Source of the DNA: CAVQGM01 sp963712065
Lineage (GTDB): Bacteria > Actinomycetota > Acidimicrobiia > Acidimicrobiales > Acidimicrobilacustridaceae
NCBI GenBank assembly: GCA_963712065.1
Contig: CAVQGM010000002.1
Span: 1,116,001-1,180,000 of the forward strand
Direction of reading: 5' to 3'
Length of the DNA: 64,000 nt
Position numbers and translations under genes: made by a program. Positions 54,016 to 63,194 of the stretch are shown here, piece by piece. The notes under the pieces were generated by a model that saw only the letters and a program-made list of their open reading frames with translations, ran no database searches and had not been told where the DNA came from. Every line of letters begins with the position of its first letter. Within the stretch, counting starts at the first letter, position 1.

Positions 54016-54558
54016 TCAGCCGCCGAGGGTCGTGAGCGATCCGGCGGCCCGGCGGGTCAGCCGCACCAGGCCCTCGGTGGTGTGCACGGTGAGGTTGCCC
54101 GACAGGTAGAGCGTGGCCAGCCCGTGGACGAACGACCACGCCGCCACCGCCCGATCGGCCGAGCCGGTGGCCGAGGCCAGCATCTCCCGGGTGCGGGCCC
54201 GCGCCGCGACCAGCTCGGGCGACGCCCCGTCGAGGACGTCGGGCAGGAACATCACCCCGAAGTGGGCCGGATGATCGGCGGCGAACCGCACGTAGCCGAT
54301 CGCGAAGGCCAGGAGGTCGCCGTCGCGGCGGTCGGCGCTCGCCGCGGCCATGGCGTCGCCGAGCAAGCCGTAGCCCTCGATCGCCAACGCGGTGAGCAGC
54401 CCGCGCTTGTCGCCGAAGTGGTGGGCGACGGCGGCGTGACTCACGCCGGCCCGGCCGGCCACGCGGCGCAGGCTCATGGCCGCCACGCCCGAGGCGGCGA
54501 TGTCGTCGGCGGCGGCCTCGAGCAGCGCCCGGCGCAGGTCTCCGTGGTGGTACGGCAT
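54016..54558 (-). CDS. TetR-family regulator
   Basis: From ATG 54558 it has 180 residues, beginning MPYHHGDLRRALLEAA as many TetR proteins with the YHHGDLR opening do. HTH SLRRVAGRAGVSHAAVAHHF at 29-48, then a TetR_C_13-like domain. It is first in an operon with the P450 and divergent from an enoyl-CoA hydratase/SDR operon, which it may also control. I see no clear palindrome in the 85-bp gap. Confidence 0.92.
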   Translation of the reverse strand: MPYHHGDLRRALLEAAADDIAASGVAAMSLRRVAGRAGVSHAAVAHHFGDKRGLLTALAIEGYGLLGDAMAAASADRRDGDLLAFAIGYVRFAADHPAHFGVMFLPDVLDGASPELVAARARTREMLASATGSADRAVAAWSFVHGLATLYLSGNLTVHTTEGLVRLTRRAAGSLTTLGG

Positions 54559-54643
54559 CGTGGACCATGTTGCCACTGGTGAGATGCCGGTGCCGGTGTG
54601 CGATGTGCTCGAATGCGGGGCCAAGCCTCGACGGGGGGACGAC

Positions 54644-55426
54644 ATGACCGAGCATCAGGTGCGGTTGGAGATCGACGGGCCGATCGCCACGATCACCAAC
54701 GCGAATCCCGACAAGCGGAACGCGTTCACCGACGAGATGGACGCCCGCCTGTTCGCCATCCTCGCCGAGCTGCGCGACCGCACCGACATCCGTGCCGTGA
54801 TCTGGCGCGGCGAGGGGTCGTCGTTCTCGTCCGGCCGTGACGTGTCGGCCATCGGCGGCGACGCCGTCGGGCTCACGCACCACCAGCTCATGTCCCGGGG
54901 CCACCGCGGCATCCAGCAGCTCTTCGAGCTCGAGGCGCCCGTCATCGTCGCCGTGCAGGGCTGGGCGATCGGCGCCTCGTTCCAGCGGGCGCTGCTGTGC
55001 GACATCCGCATCGCCGCCGACGACGCCCGCTTCATGCTGCCCGAGGTCACCCACGGCGTGATCCCCGACACCGGCGGCGTCGGCCGACTGTTCCAGATCT
55101 GCGGGCACGGCGTGGCCAGCGACCTCGTGCTCACCGGTCGGCCCATGGACGCCGCCGAGGCGTTCGCCCACGGCATCGTGTCGCGGGTCGTGCCCGTCGC
55201 CGAGCTCGACGCCGCGGCTCGTGAGATCGCCGAGCGCATCGCCGCCGCACCGGCGGTCACCGTGAAGATGGCGCGTCGGGTGATCGCCCACCTGGCCGAG
55301 CCCGAGATCCGGTCCTCGATGGCCGAGGAGCTGATCGCCCAGACGTTCGTCAACCAGTCGCACGACTTCGCCGAGTTCCGGGCCTCCCGCGCCGAAGGGC
55401 GCCCGGCGGCCTACACCGGGAGCTGA
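54644..55426 (+). CDS. Enoyl-CoA hydratase/isomerase family protein
   Basis: A 260-residue crotonase-fold protein with FSSGRDVSAIGGD forming the CoA oxyanion region, VAVQGWAIGASFQRALLCDIRIA and LPEVTHGVIPDTGG. A Glu equivalent to the first hydratase Glu is not evident; EVTHGVIPD supplies an acidic group. The substrate is unknown. GGGGGGAC precedes the ATG. The SDR gene starts 2 bp after its stop, so both probably act in one beta-oxidation-like route. Confidence 0.9.
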   Translation: MTEHQVRLEIDGPIATITNANPDKRNAFTDEMDARLFAILAELRDRTDIRAVIWRGEGSSFSSGRDVSAIGGDAVGLTHHQLMSRGHRGIQQLFELEAPVIVAVQGWAIGASFQRALLCDIRIAADDARFMLPEVTHGVIPDTGGVGRLFQICGHGVASDLVLTGRPMDAAEAFAHGIVSRVVPVAELDAAAREIAERIAAAPAVTVKMARRVIAHLAEPEIRSSMAEELIAQTFVNQSHDFAEFRASRAEGRPAAYTGS

Positions 55427-55427
55427 G

Positions 55428-56345
55428 GTGGCCGACACCCCGAACCCGGGTCCACGCGCCCTCCCCGGCCTGCCCGAGCCGCCGCCGATCGGCGCCTCGG
55501 CCCTCCCGGACGACACCTACGCCGGCCGGACCGTGCTCGTGACCGGCGGGGGCACGGGGCTCGGCCGGGCCATCGCCGTCGAGTTCGCCCGGCTGGGGGC
55601 CGACCTCGTGGTCGCCAGCCGCAAGCCCGAGCACCTCGACGCCGCCCGCCGGGCCGTGGAAGCGGTCGGCGCCCGCATCCGGGCCGTCGAGTGCGACATC
55701 CGGGAGCCGGACCAGATCGCCGTCGCGTTCGACGCCGCCGAGGCGGCCTTCGGGCTCCCCGACGTGCTGGTGAACAACGCCGCCGCCAACTTCCCCGTGC
55801 CGGCCGAGGACATGTCCCCGAACGCCTGGCGCACCGTCGTCGACATCACCCTCAACGGCACGTTCTTCGTCACCCGCGAGTTCGCTCGCCGCCATCTGGC
55901 GGCGGCCACACCGGGCTCGATCGTCGACGTGGGCGCGTCGTACGCCTGGACCGGCGGCCCGGGCTTCGCCCACTCCGCGGCAGCCAAGGCCGGGGTCAAG
56001 AACATGGTCGAGACCCTGGCCGTGGAGTGGGGCCCCTACGGCATCCAGGTGAACGGCCTGGTACCGGGCCTGATCCCCCACGACGACATGACCGACGACA
56101 TCCGCGACAACGTCGACCGCACCCGCGACGTCGACGCCTGCCAGCCGGCGATGCGGGTGGGCCGACCACGGGAGCTGGCGTGGGCGGCGACCTTCCTGGC
56201 CTCGCCCTACGCCCGGTTCATCAGCGGCCACACCCTCGTGGTCGACGGCGCCAACTGGCAGCGGCGCACGCTGACCAACCCGCCGGTGATCCCGGTGCGC
56301 GAGCAGATGGGTCGGCCTCCGTTCGGGACCGACCGGGACCGCTGA
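55428..56345 (+). CDS. SDR family protein, 2,4-dienoyl-CoA reductase-like
   Basis: The 305-residue SDR has a 25-residue Pro-rich leader, then TGGGTGLGRAIA, NNAAANFPVPAEDMSPNAW and HSAAAKAGVKNMVETLAVEW. Ser stands where classical SDRs have catalytic Tyr before Lys, as in mitochondrial DECR-type 2,4-dienoyl-CoA reductases. This supports a role in processing unsaturated acyl-CoA with NADPH. It is coupled to the enoyl-CoA hydratase upstream. Confidence 0.88.
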   Translation: MADTPNPGPRALPGLPEPPPIGASALPDDTYAGRTVLVTGGGTGLGRAIAVEFARLGADLVVASRKPEHLDAARRAVEAVGARIRAVECDIREPDQIAVAFDAAEAAFGLPDVLVNNAAANFPVPAEDMSPNAWRTVVDITLNGTFFVTREFARRHLAAATPGSIVDVGASYAWTGGPGFAHSAAAKAGVKNMVETLAVEWGPYGIQVNGLVPGLIPHDDMTDDIRDNVDRTRDVDACQPAMRVGRPRELAWAATFLASPYARFISGHTLVVDGANWQRRTLTNPPVIPVREQMGRPPFGTDRDR

Positions 56346-56357
56346 GGACCGAGGCAG

Positions 56358-56687
56358 TCAGGCCAGCAACTTCGCCTTCATCGCCGCGAACTCGTCATCG
56401 GTGAGGGCGCCGGAGGCGTGCAGGTCGGCGAGCTTCTGGAGCTCGGCGACCGTGTCGACCGGAGCGGCGGCGGGCGCCTCGGGTGGGGGCGGTGCCGCCT
56501 GCGGCGGCGGTGCCGCCTGCGGGGGCGGTGCCGCCTGGGCCTCTCGGGCGGCGGCCTCGTCGGCGGCCTTGCCGGCCTGCTTGCGGGCCACCTTGCCGGA
56601 CACGGCGGTGGCGGTGCCGGCGATCACGGCGGTGCGGGCGGCCGTGCCCATCAGACCGGGGCCTCGGCGCATCGGACGTCGCCTCAT
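56358..56687 (-). CDS. SHOCT-domain protein
   Basis: A 109-residue protein: basic N-terminus (MRRRPMRRGPG), a weakly hydrophobic segment, a coiled Ala/Lys region, a repetitive QAAPPP linker, and a C-terminal SHOCT domain with LQKLADLHASGALTDDEFAAMKAKLL. SHOCT domains are thought to mediate oligomerisation or ligand contacts. AGGAGCG precedes the ATG. It follows the DUF6325 gene on the same strand, a recurrent actinobacterial pair. Confidence 0.85.
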   Translation of the reverse strand: MRRRPMRRGPGLMGTAARTAVIAGTATAVSGKVARKQAGKAADEAAAREAQAAPPPQAAPPPQAAPPPPEAPAAAPVDTVAELQKLADLHASGALTDDEFAAMKAKLLA

Positions 56688-56754
56688 GGGATCGCGCTCC
56701 TCTGTGGGGTTGGTTGCTCTGTCGGTCGGTGGTGTTCGGGCCCGTGGGGGCCGA

Positions 56755-57198
56755 TCAGCCCAGGTTGGCGGTGGCCGCCATCTGGACGACCTCGTGCGGG
56801 ATGCGGTTGGTGGCGACGATCTCGCCACCGGAGACGGCGACGGCGTCGCGCATGCGGGCGATCCACACGTTCTCCCAGACCATGACGGCGGCCGCCGAGC
56901 CGGGAGCCAGCTCGCCGGCGATCTCGATGAGGTCGTCCTCGTTCAGCAGGTCGTGGTCGTCGTCGAACAGGTCGCCCAGGGCGCTGGCGGCGTCGAGGTC
57001 TTCGATCTCGTTGATCTCGACGTTGCCGTCGGCGTCCTTCTGGAGCAGGACCAGGTCGATCACCCGGATCACGTCGCCCTCGATGAGCGCCACCAGGACG
57101 TCGGCGATGGCGCCGTGGAAGTTGGGCTCCGGGAACGACACCACCATGATGTCGACCGGCGCCAGGTTGGCCAGATCGTCGTCGTGCAAAGCAGGCAT
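56755..57198 (-). CDS. DUF6325/DUF1269-like acidic protein
   Basis: A 147-residue soluble protein with VDIMVVSFPEPNFHG near 15-29, an Asp/Glu-rich middle (LGDLFDDDHDLLNEDDLIEI) and VMVWENVWIARMRDAVAVSGG. These are the marks of the small DUF1269/DUF6325 group often annotated as membrane-associated stress proteins. The role is unknown. It is followed by the SHOCT gene after 67 bp and diverges from an enoyl-CoA hydratase. Confidence 0.82.
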   Translation of the reverse strand: MPALHDDDLANLAPVDIMVVSFPEPNFHGAIADVLVALIEGDVIRVIDLVLLQKDADGNVEINEIEDLDAASALGDLFDDDHDLLNEDDLIEIAGELAPGSAAAVMVWENVWIARMRDAVAVSGGEIVATNRIPHEVVQMAATANLG

Positions 57199-57297
57199 GG
57201 CACTCCTCACGCTCGCCGACGGGGCCACGCGGCCCCGGCTGATGGCCAGTCTGCCCCGTGGCGCGCCCGCGTGCGGGATCGCGAGCAAGATGCGGGG

Positions 57298-58038
57298 ATG
57301 AGCGAGGCGATCCAGATCGACGACCACGACGGGGTGCGCCTCGTGACCTGGAACCGGCCCGAGGCCCTGAACGCCATGTCCCTCGAGCTGTGGGACGGCA
57401 CCCGAGACGCCATCGACACGGCACGGGATGCCGACATCGGCTGCGTGGTGCTCACCGGCACCGGTCGGGCCTTCACCGTCGGACAGGACCTCGGCGAGTT
57501 CACCCACCCGGGTCAGGCCGACGAGCGTCGGGGCCTGCGGGGCCTCCTGCGGGCGATCAGCGAGCTCGAGGTGCCGCTCGTCGCCGCCGTGAACGGCATG
57601 GCCGTGGGTTTCGGGGCCACGCTCCTCCCCTGGTGCGAGGTGGCGCTGGCCAGCCCGGAGGCACGGTGCATGGTGCCGTTCCTCGCCCTCGGCGTGACCA
57701 CCGAGGCCGGCAGCAGCGCCAGCCTCGTCGACGTGATGGGGCCGCAGGCGGCCGCCCGGTTCGTGCTCACCGGCGACTGGCTGTCGGCCGAGGACATGCG
57801 AGAGGCCGGGTTGGTGAGCCGGATCGTGCCGGCCCACTCGCTGGTCGACGAGACGATGGCCCTCGCCGGCCGGATCGCCGCCCAGCCGCGGCACGCCCTG
57901 TGCACCACCGTCCGCCTCCTGCGCACCGGTCGGCGGGAGCGATGGCTGGCGGCCGCCGAGCGTGAGTACGAGGCCATGTCCCAGCTCGCCGGCGGACCCG
58001 AGAACCTGGCGGCGATCGAGCGGTTCTTCTCGCGCTGA
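57298..58038 (+). CDS. Enoyl-CoA hydratase/isomerase family protein
   Basis: A 246-residue crotonase-fold enzyme with FTVGQDLGEFTHPG, AAVNGMAVGFGATLLPWCEVALAS and LGVTTEAGSSASLVDVMGP. Glu in TTEAGSS is the probable catalytic acid, as in the isomerase branch. The second hydratase Glu is not visible. It diverges from the DUF6325 gene and is convergent with an SDR. Confidence 0.9.
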   Translation: MSEAIQIDDHDGVRLVTWNRPEALNAMSLELWDGTRDAIDTARDADIGCVVLTGTGRAFTVGQDLGEFTHPGQADERRGLRGLLRAISELEVPLVAAVNGMAVGFGATLLPWCEVALASPEARCMVPFLALGVTTEAGSSASLVDVMGPQAAARFVLTGDWLSAEDMREAGLVSRIVPAHSLVDETMALAGRIAAQPRHALCTTVRLLRTGRRERWLAAAEREYEAMSQLAGGPENLAAIERFFSR

Positions 58039-58045
58039 ACGCCGC

Positions 58046-58840
58046 TCAGTGGGTGGTCGCGCCGCCGTCGAGGGCGATCGTCTGGCCGGTGAGCCAACCG
58101 GCCTCGTTCGAGGCGAGGTACACGACCGCGGCCCCGGCGTCGGCCGGCGTGCCGAGGCGTCCGACCGGCACCTGTCGGGCCATCACCGCCGTCGGGCCGG
58201 CCCCGTCGACCGCGCCCGCGGCGGGCGGGGCCATCAGGCCGAGGGCCAGCACGTTCACGGTGACGCCACGACGGGCGACCTCCTGTGAGAGGTGGCGGGC
58301 GAAGCCCTCGACCGCCGACTTGCTCGCGCCGTAGAGCGAGATGCCGAGGCGCGTGCCCGTGCGGCCGGCACCCGACGAGATCTGGATGACCCGGCCCCAT
58401 CCCCGCTCGCACATGCCGGGCACGACGGTGCGCAGCACGTGGAGCGACCCGTACAGGTTGAGATCGACGTAGGGCCGCCACGCCGAGGGCTCGGTCTCGA
58501 GGAACGGGGTGAGCCCCATCGACGCGGGGATGCCGGCGTTGTTCACGACGACGTCGATGGGCCCGGCGTCGGCGACGGCGGCCGCCACCCCGGCTTCGAC
58601 GGCGCCGAGGTCGGTGACGTCGAACGGGGCGGCCACCGCCGTCGCCCCCTCACCGGCCAACCGCCGGGCGACCGCCTCGGCCCGATCGGGGTCGAGGTCG
58701 TTGACGACCACCGCGGCCCCCTGGCCGGCGAGGGCGGCGGCGATGCCGGCACCGACCCCCTGGCCTGCGCCGGTGACCAGCGCCGTCCTGCCGTGCAGCT
58801 CGAACACGGCGCGATCCTGCCCCACGGGAACGGAGGCCAC
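58046..58840 (-). CDS. SDR-family oxidoreductase
   Basis: A 264-residue classical SDR with TGAGQGVGAGIAAAL, VVNNAGIPASMGLTPF, Ser in QISSGAG, and the YGASK tetrad motif, ending LTGQTIALDGGATTH. NDLDPD after beta-2 suggests NAD(H). The substrate is unknown. The GTG at 58840 is used; GTG 58807 (VFELHGRTALVTG) is also plausible. It shares direction with the TauD-type gene 37 bp upstream. Confidence 0.9.
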   Translation of the reverse strand: MASVPVGQDRAVFELHGRTALVTGAGQGVGAGIAAALAGQGAAVVVNDLDPDRAEAVARRLAGEGATAVAAPFDVTDLGAVEAGVAAAVADAGPIDVVVNNAGIPASMGLTPFLETEPSAWRPYVDLNLYGSLHVLRTVVPGMCERGWGRVIQISSGAGRTGTRLGISLYGASKSAVEGFARHLSQEVARRGVTVNVLALGLMAPPAAGAVDGAGPTAVMARQVPVGRLGTPADAGAAVVYLASNEAGWLTGQTIALDGGATTH

Positions 58841-58877
58841 ACGCCGCGACCGGCGGCACCGGGCTCCGGCCGCGTCC

Positions 58878-59771
58878 TCAGCTGCGACGGAGGACGGGGC
58901 GATCGCCGCGCAGCGTCACCCGTTGGATGACCCGGTGGGCGTCGTAGTCGCCGACGACGGCGTGCTGGGTCTGGCGGTTGTCCCAGAACCCGACGTCACC
59001 CTGCCGCCAGTGGAACCGCACCGTGTACTCGGGCTTGACCGAATGGCCGCACAGGAACCGCAGCAGGTCGTCGCTCTCGGCCCTGGTGAGCTCGTTGATG
59101 CGGGTGGTGAACCCGCCGTTGACGAACAGCGTCCGCCGGCCCGACTCGGGGTGGGTGCGCACGACGGGGTGATCGGTCGGGTCGAGGGCGGTGAACGGCT
59201 CGCCGTCCCACTCCCCCTGCTCGTAGAGCTCGAGCAGCTTGCCGAACTGGCGCCGGCCGTCGTGGCGGGCGGTGAGGGTGGTCAGGAACTCCTGCATCGC
59301 CGGGCTGAGCCCCTCGTAGGCGGCCTGCTGGTCGGACCACATCGTGTCGCCACCCGAGTCGGGGATGGCCACCGCGTTGAGGATCGACCCGAGCGGCGGG
59401 CGCTCGACGAAGGTGACGTCGGTGTGCCAGTCGAGGCCCTTGCTCCGGTCGGCGATGTCGCCGTAGGTCTGGGCCAACCGGTCGGTCAGCGAGTAGTCGA
59501 TCTCGAAGACCTGGGGCTGCTCCGGCAGGCCGGGCACCACGGGGTGGGCCGAGGTCGTCTCGCCGAACTGCTCGGCGAAGGCGACGTGCTGGGCCGGCGT
59601 GAGGTGCTGGCCCCGGAAGAAGACCACCTTGCGCTCGACGAGCACCGCCCGCACGGCGGTGACCACGTCGTCACCGAGCGGGTGGCGGAGGTCGAGACCG
59701 TGGATCTCGGCCCCGATCGTCCTCGACAGCGGGCTGACGTCGAGATCGACGCTGGACACGGTCGCGGTCAT
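58878..59771 (-). CDS. TauD/TfdA-family 2-oxoglutarate dioxygenase
   Basis: The 297-residue enzyme has the iron site His116-x-Asp118 in LDWHTDVTF, a distal His near 270 in QTQHAVVGDYDAHR, and Arg in HRVIQRVTLRGD for 2-oxoglutarate. The N-terminal part LSRTIGAEIHGLDLRHPL is typical. It hydroxylates a substrate such as taurine, alkyl sulfate or a chlorophenoxy acid; which is unknown. An SsuD-like sulfonate enzyme elsewhere in the window hints at organosulfur use. ATG 59771 with GGGGAACACC upstream. Confidence 0.92.
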   Translation of the reverse strand: MTATVSSVDLDVSPLSRTIGAEIHGLDLRHPLGDDVVTAVRAVLVERKVVFFRGQHLTPAQHVAFAEQFGETTSAHPVVPGLPEQPQVFEIDYSLTDRLAQTYGDIADRSKGLDWHTDVTFVERPPLGSILNAVAIPDSGGDTMWSDQQAAYEGLSPAMQEFLTTLTARHDGRRQFGKLLELYEQGEWDGEPFTALDPTDHPVVRTHPESGRRTLFVNGGFTTRINELTRAESDDLLRFLCGHSVKPEYTVRFHWRQGDVGFWDNRQTQHAVVGDYDAHRVIQRVTLRGDRPVLRRS

Positions 59772-59992
59772 CGGTGTTCCCCCCTGCCCCGTGGGCCACG
59801 CGAGACCGTAGCCAAACCCGTCGGGTGCCTGCCGGGCCGTGGACCCCGCTCGGGGTCCGCAACCGGTTCGGAGGCGGATCAGCGGGGCCCGAGGGAGAGC
59901 CCGGGGCGCACCAGCCGCGTCGTGGCGATGCACCAGCCGTCGGCCCGGCGCCGGTCCTCTGCCGGACGCCTGGCGTTCCCTAGGCTCGCGCC
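59772..59992. other. Divergent intergenic region with short hairpin
   Basis: 221 bp between the TauD-type gene and the antiporter. GGACCCC, GCTC, GGGGTCC at 59841-59858 is a perfect 7-bp stem. CCTAGGCT close to the GTG at 59993 may be a -10 box for a leaderless antiporter mRNA. Nothing else is recognised. Confidence 0.45.
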
Positions 59993-61237
59993 GTGACCGG
60001 CACCACCCTGACCTCGCTGGTGTTCATCGCCCTGGCGGCCGTCGCCGCGCCGATGCTCGCCGAGCTGGTCAAGCGCGCCCGCATCCCGACGGTCGTGCTC
60101 GAGATCGGCCTCGGGATCCTCATCGGGCCACCGCTCCTGGGCCTGGCCGACAGCACCGACGTGATCGATTCGCTCGGCAACCTCGGCTTGTGCTTCCTCA
60201 TGTTCTTGGCCGGCTACGAGGTGGAGCTCGACCGGGTGAAGGGTCGACCGCTCGACCGGGCCATGCTCGGTTGGCTGATCTCGCTGGTGCTCGCCTTCGC
60301 CTTCTCCGGGCTGCTGTTCCTCGAAGGCGTCACCGTCGACGTGCTCCTGATCGGCCTGGCCCTCACCACGACCGCCCTCGGAACGCTCCTGCCGATGCTC
60401 CGGGACTCGGGTGCCCTCGAGACCCGGTTCGGCACCTTCGTGATCGCCATCGGCTCGGTCGGCGAGTTCGCCCCCATCGTCGCCATCGCCCTCCTCCTCA
60501 CCGGCGACAGCCCGGCCCGCACCGGGCTGCTGCTCGTCCTGTTCGTCGCCATGGCCGTCGTCGCCGCCGTGGTCGCCGCCCGACCGACACCGCCGCGCCT
60601 CGTGCGGGTGCTCGCCAGGAACCTGCACACCAGCTCGCAGCTCCCCGTGCGGATCTCGGTGCTCGCCGTCGTGTCGCTGGTGTGGATCGCCTCCGAGCTC
60701 GGCCTCGACGTGCTCCTCGGTGCGTTCGCGGCCGGGATCGTCGTGCGGCTGTTCAGCCAGGGCGAGGACGCGCCGGTGGTCCGCATCAAGCTGGAGGCCA
60801 TCGGGTTCGGCTTCCTCGTGCCCATCTTCTTCGTGACCAGCGGGATGAGCTTCGACCTCGACGCCCTCTTGTCGGACGCGGCCACCCTGCTGCGCCTGCC
60901 GTTGTTCCTGTTGCTGTTCCTGATCGTGCGGGGCGTGCCCGCGCTCGTGCTCTACCGCCGGGACGTCGAGCCCCATGAGCGATGGCCGCTGGCGCTGTTC
61001 TCGGGCACCGCGCTGCCGCTCGTCGTGGTCATCACCAGCATCGGCTTGGACACGGGCCGGATGCTGGCGAGCAACGCCGCCGCACTCGTCGGCGCCGGCA
61101 TGCTCTCGGTCCTGCTCTATCCGCTCATCGGCTTCGCACTCCTGCGACGGGCCGAGGCCCGCGAGCCGGCACCCGACGACCCGCTGGCCGAGCCGGCCGA
61201 CAACCCGCCCGACGAGCTGCCCTCGGCCCCCGCGTAG
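59993..61237 (+). CDS. CPA2-family cation/proton antiporter (KefB/NhaP-like)
   Basis: The 414-residue protein has about twelve helices and the Na_H_Exchanger fold: IPTVVLEIGLGILIGPPLLG at 32-51, LGLCFLMFLAGYEVELD, and GSVGEFAPIVAIALLL. The Glu/Asp-bearing helix crossing is consistent with CPA2. There is no C-terminal TrkA-N or USP domain, only a Pro/Glu-rich tail. It exchanges K+ or Na+ for protons. GTG start. Confidence 0.9.
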   Translation: MTGTTLTSLVFIALAAVAAPMLAELVKRARIPTVVLEIGLGILIGPPLLGLADSTDVIDSLGNLGLCFLMFLAGYEVELDRVKGRPLDRAMLGWLISLVLAFAFSGLLFLEGVTVDVLLIGLALTTTALGTLLPMLRDSGALETRFGTFVIAIGSVGEFAPIVAIALLLTGDSPARTGLLLVLFVAMAVVAAVVAARPTPPRLVRVLARNLHTSSQLPVRISVLAVVSLVWIASELGLDVLLGAFAAGIVVRLFSQGEDAPVVRIKLEAIGFGFLVPIFFVTSGMSFDLDALLSDAATLLRLPLFLLLFLIVRGVPALVLYRRDVEPHERWPLALFSGTALPLVVVITSIGLDTGRMLASNAAALVGAGMLSVLLYPLIGFALLRRAEAREPAPDDPLAEPADNPPDELPSAPA

Positions 61238-61712
61238 CGACGTCACCGACCGACCGGCTTCCTCGACGGGGTGGAGGCCGGCGCCGGTCGCGCCGCGAGC
61301 GGGCACCCGCGAGCGGAGCCGAGTCGCGGGGCCGACGGCGCCTCGGGCCTGTCGACCCGGGTCGTGAGGTCCGCCGGCACGACGCGCGTGGTGACGGTGG
61401 CGCTAGTGTCGTGCCGGCGGTTGGCGTCAGGTCGGCCTTCGGTTGCGGCCGTGTCGACGCAACTCGTCTGCGATCGGGGCACGCAAGACGGTCGATCCAG
61501 GAAAGGCCTTTGAGCGTGAGCGATGGGCAGCGCGTGATGCGGCACCGGGCACCGGTGGCGCGCCGAGCGGGCTCCGGCGCCGACCATGGAGGCGGCTCGG
61601 GGCGCCGCCGCCTCGCCCCGGTTCACGGGCTGAGAGCCCGTGCCCGACAGGCTTCCCGCCGTTCGTGGCGCGTCGTCGTGCGTCGAGCTGGCACGGCGGT
61701 GTTGGGAAACCC
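61238..61712. other. 475-bp gene-poor region
   Basis: This is the longest gap in the window. CACGGGCT, GAG, AGCCCGTG at 61624-61642 is a perfect hairpin. A small forward frame from GTG 61516 to TGA 61716 (66 residues, Arg-rich) has its stop overlapping the GTG of the next gene and a purine-rich GAAAGG upstream. However, its codons often end in A or T, unlike real genes here, so it is doubtful. No RNA gene or riboswitch is recognised. Confidence 0.5.
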
Positions 61713-63184
61713 GTGAGGGTCGAAGCGATCACGGTCGAGACCACGGGTGACCGCGCCACGGTGACCGCCGAGGTCACGTCGCCCTCATGGTCACAGCGGC
61801 GCCAGTTGTGGATCGACGTGCCGTCGACCTTCGCCGGCACGGGCTCCCTCACCGCCGCCGACCCGTGGATCGCGGCGTTCCTCCTTCCCGCCATGCGGGC
61901 CCGAGAGGAGCTCCGCGTCGCAGCACCGGCGTCGGCCGACCTGCTCGCAGCGCTGCCCCAGATCCAGACCGTGTACGTCGACTGGATGCCCTCGGCGGCT
62001 CCGATCGAGGTGCGGGCGGACGGGGACCGCGTCGGGGGACGCGGGCGGATGGCGTTGCGCTCTTCTTCTCGTGTGGCGTGGACTCGTGGTACTCGCTCCT
62101 CAAAGCCGAGGATCGGCGCCAGGTCGGGCGGTCCGCGGAGGTGACCCACCTCGTGAACGTCCACGGGGTCGACATCGACGTGGGGGATTGGAAGGCCGAT
62201 GTCGCCCGGGCGATGGCCGACAACACCAGACGGGTGGCCGAGAGCCACGGCCTCACCCCGGTGACCGTGGCGACCAACCTCCGTCACTTCTACAGCTCGG
62301 TCGGCCTCTCCTGGCACTGGGGCCAGGCCGGGGCGCTGTCGGCCATCGCCCTGCTGCTCCAGGACGACTTCCGCCGGTTCGTCACCGCTGCCGGCGCCAT
62401 CACCTCCGCCGTGGCGACGAACCCCCAGCGGGAGGCGGGCGGCTGCCACCCCCTGCTCATGCCGATGTTCTCGACCTCCCGGTGCGAGCTCGTCGTCGAC
62501 GGGGGCGAGGCCGACCGGCTCCGGAAGCTCTCCCGGGTCGTCCGCTCACCGCTCGCCATGGAGACGCTCCGGGTGTGCTGGGCCACCCACGAGCCCGACT
62601 ACAACTGCGGCCGGTGCGCGAAGTGCATCCGTACGACGCTCGAGCTCGCGGCCGTGGGAGCGCTCGGCGCCTGTCCGACCCTGCCCGGCGAGCTCGATCC
62701 GGTGGCGATCGCCGGGATCACGGCCCTGTTCCCCCACGAGGGCCCGATCCTCGAGGATCGCTACCGGCGCCTGGAGGCGCAAGGCGCCCACCGAGAGGTG
62801 CTCGACGCACTGCAGGAGGGCATCACCCGGATCCGGCGCGCCGCCGAGCAGCGAGAGCGCGGCCTCGACACCATCCGGGCGACCATCCCACCCGACGGGC
62901 CGTTCGCGCTGCTCGACGAGGACGACATCCGCTTCGATCTCTCGCGGACCCACGTCGCGGTCCATGCGTTCCCGGAGCGCAACGGGTTCTTCCACGGTCT
63001 GCCCGTCGATGACCGAGAGGCGGTCGACGAGTTCCGGCGGGCCCGGACGGCGGGCGCGGAGACCTTCGTGATCTGGAAGCACGACTTCTGGACGCTCGAC
63101 TACTACCCGGCCCTGCGGGAGGTCCTCGAGACCGAGTGCCAGCTGCTCGCCTCGACTCCCGAGGTCCGGATCTACGAGCTGTGA
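61713..63184 (+). pseudogene. PP-loop ATPase (QueC/asparagine-synthase-like) with one-base deletion
   Basis: Corrected length is about 490 residues. The N-terminal 100 residues form a beta-rich domain ending IQTVYVDWMPSAAPIEV. The PP-loop ATP site FFSCGVDSWYSLLK follows, then HLVNVHGVDIDVGDW. A zinc-ribbon-like NCGRCAKCIRTTLEL near 300 resembles 7-cyano-7-deazaguanine synthase or related adenylating enzymes. The last 150 residues are unfamiliar. One G is missing in the run at 62043-62045, splitting the frame. It likely adenylates a substrate for transfer, in a surface-sugar gene set with the next gene. Confidence 0.7.
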
Positions 63185-63194
63185 GGCGACGGTC

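Noticed and set aside
61624..61642. CTGAGA within a hairpin as a TPP riboswitch
   Set aside because: The rest of the THI-box consensus is missing and the downstream genes are not thiamine-related.
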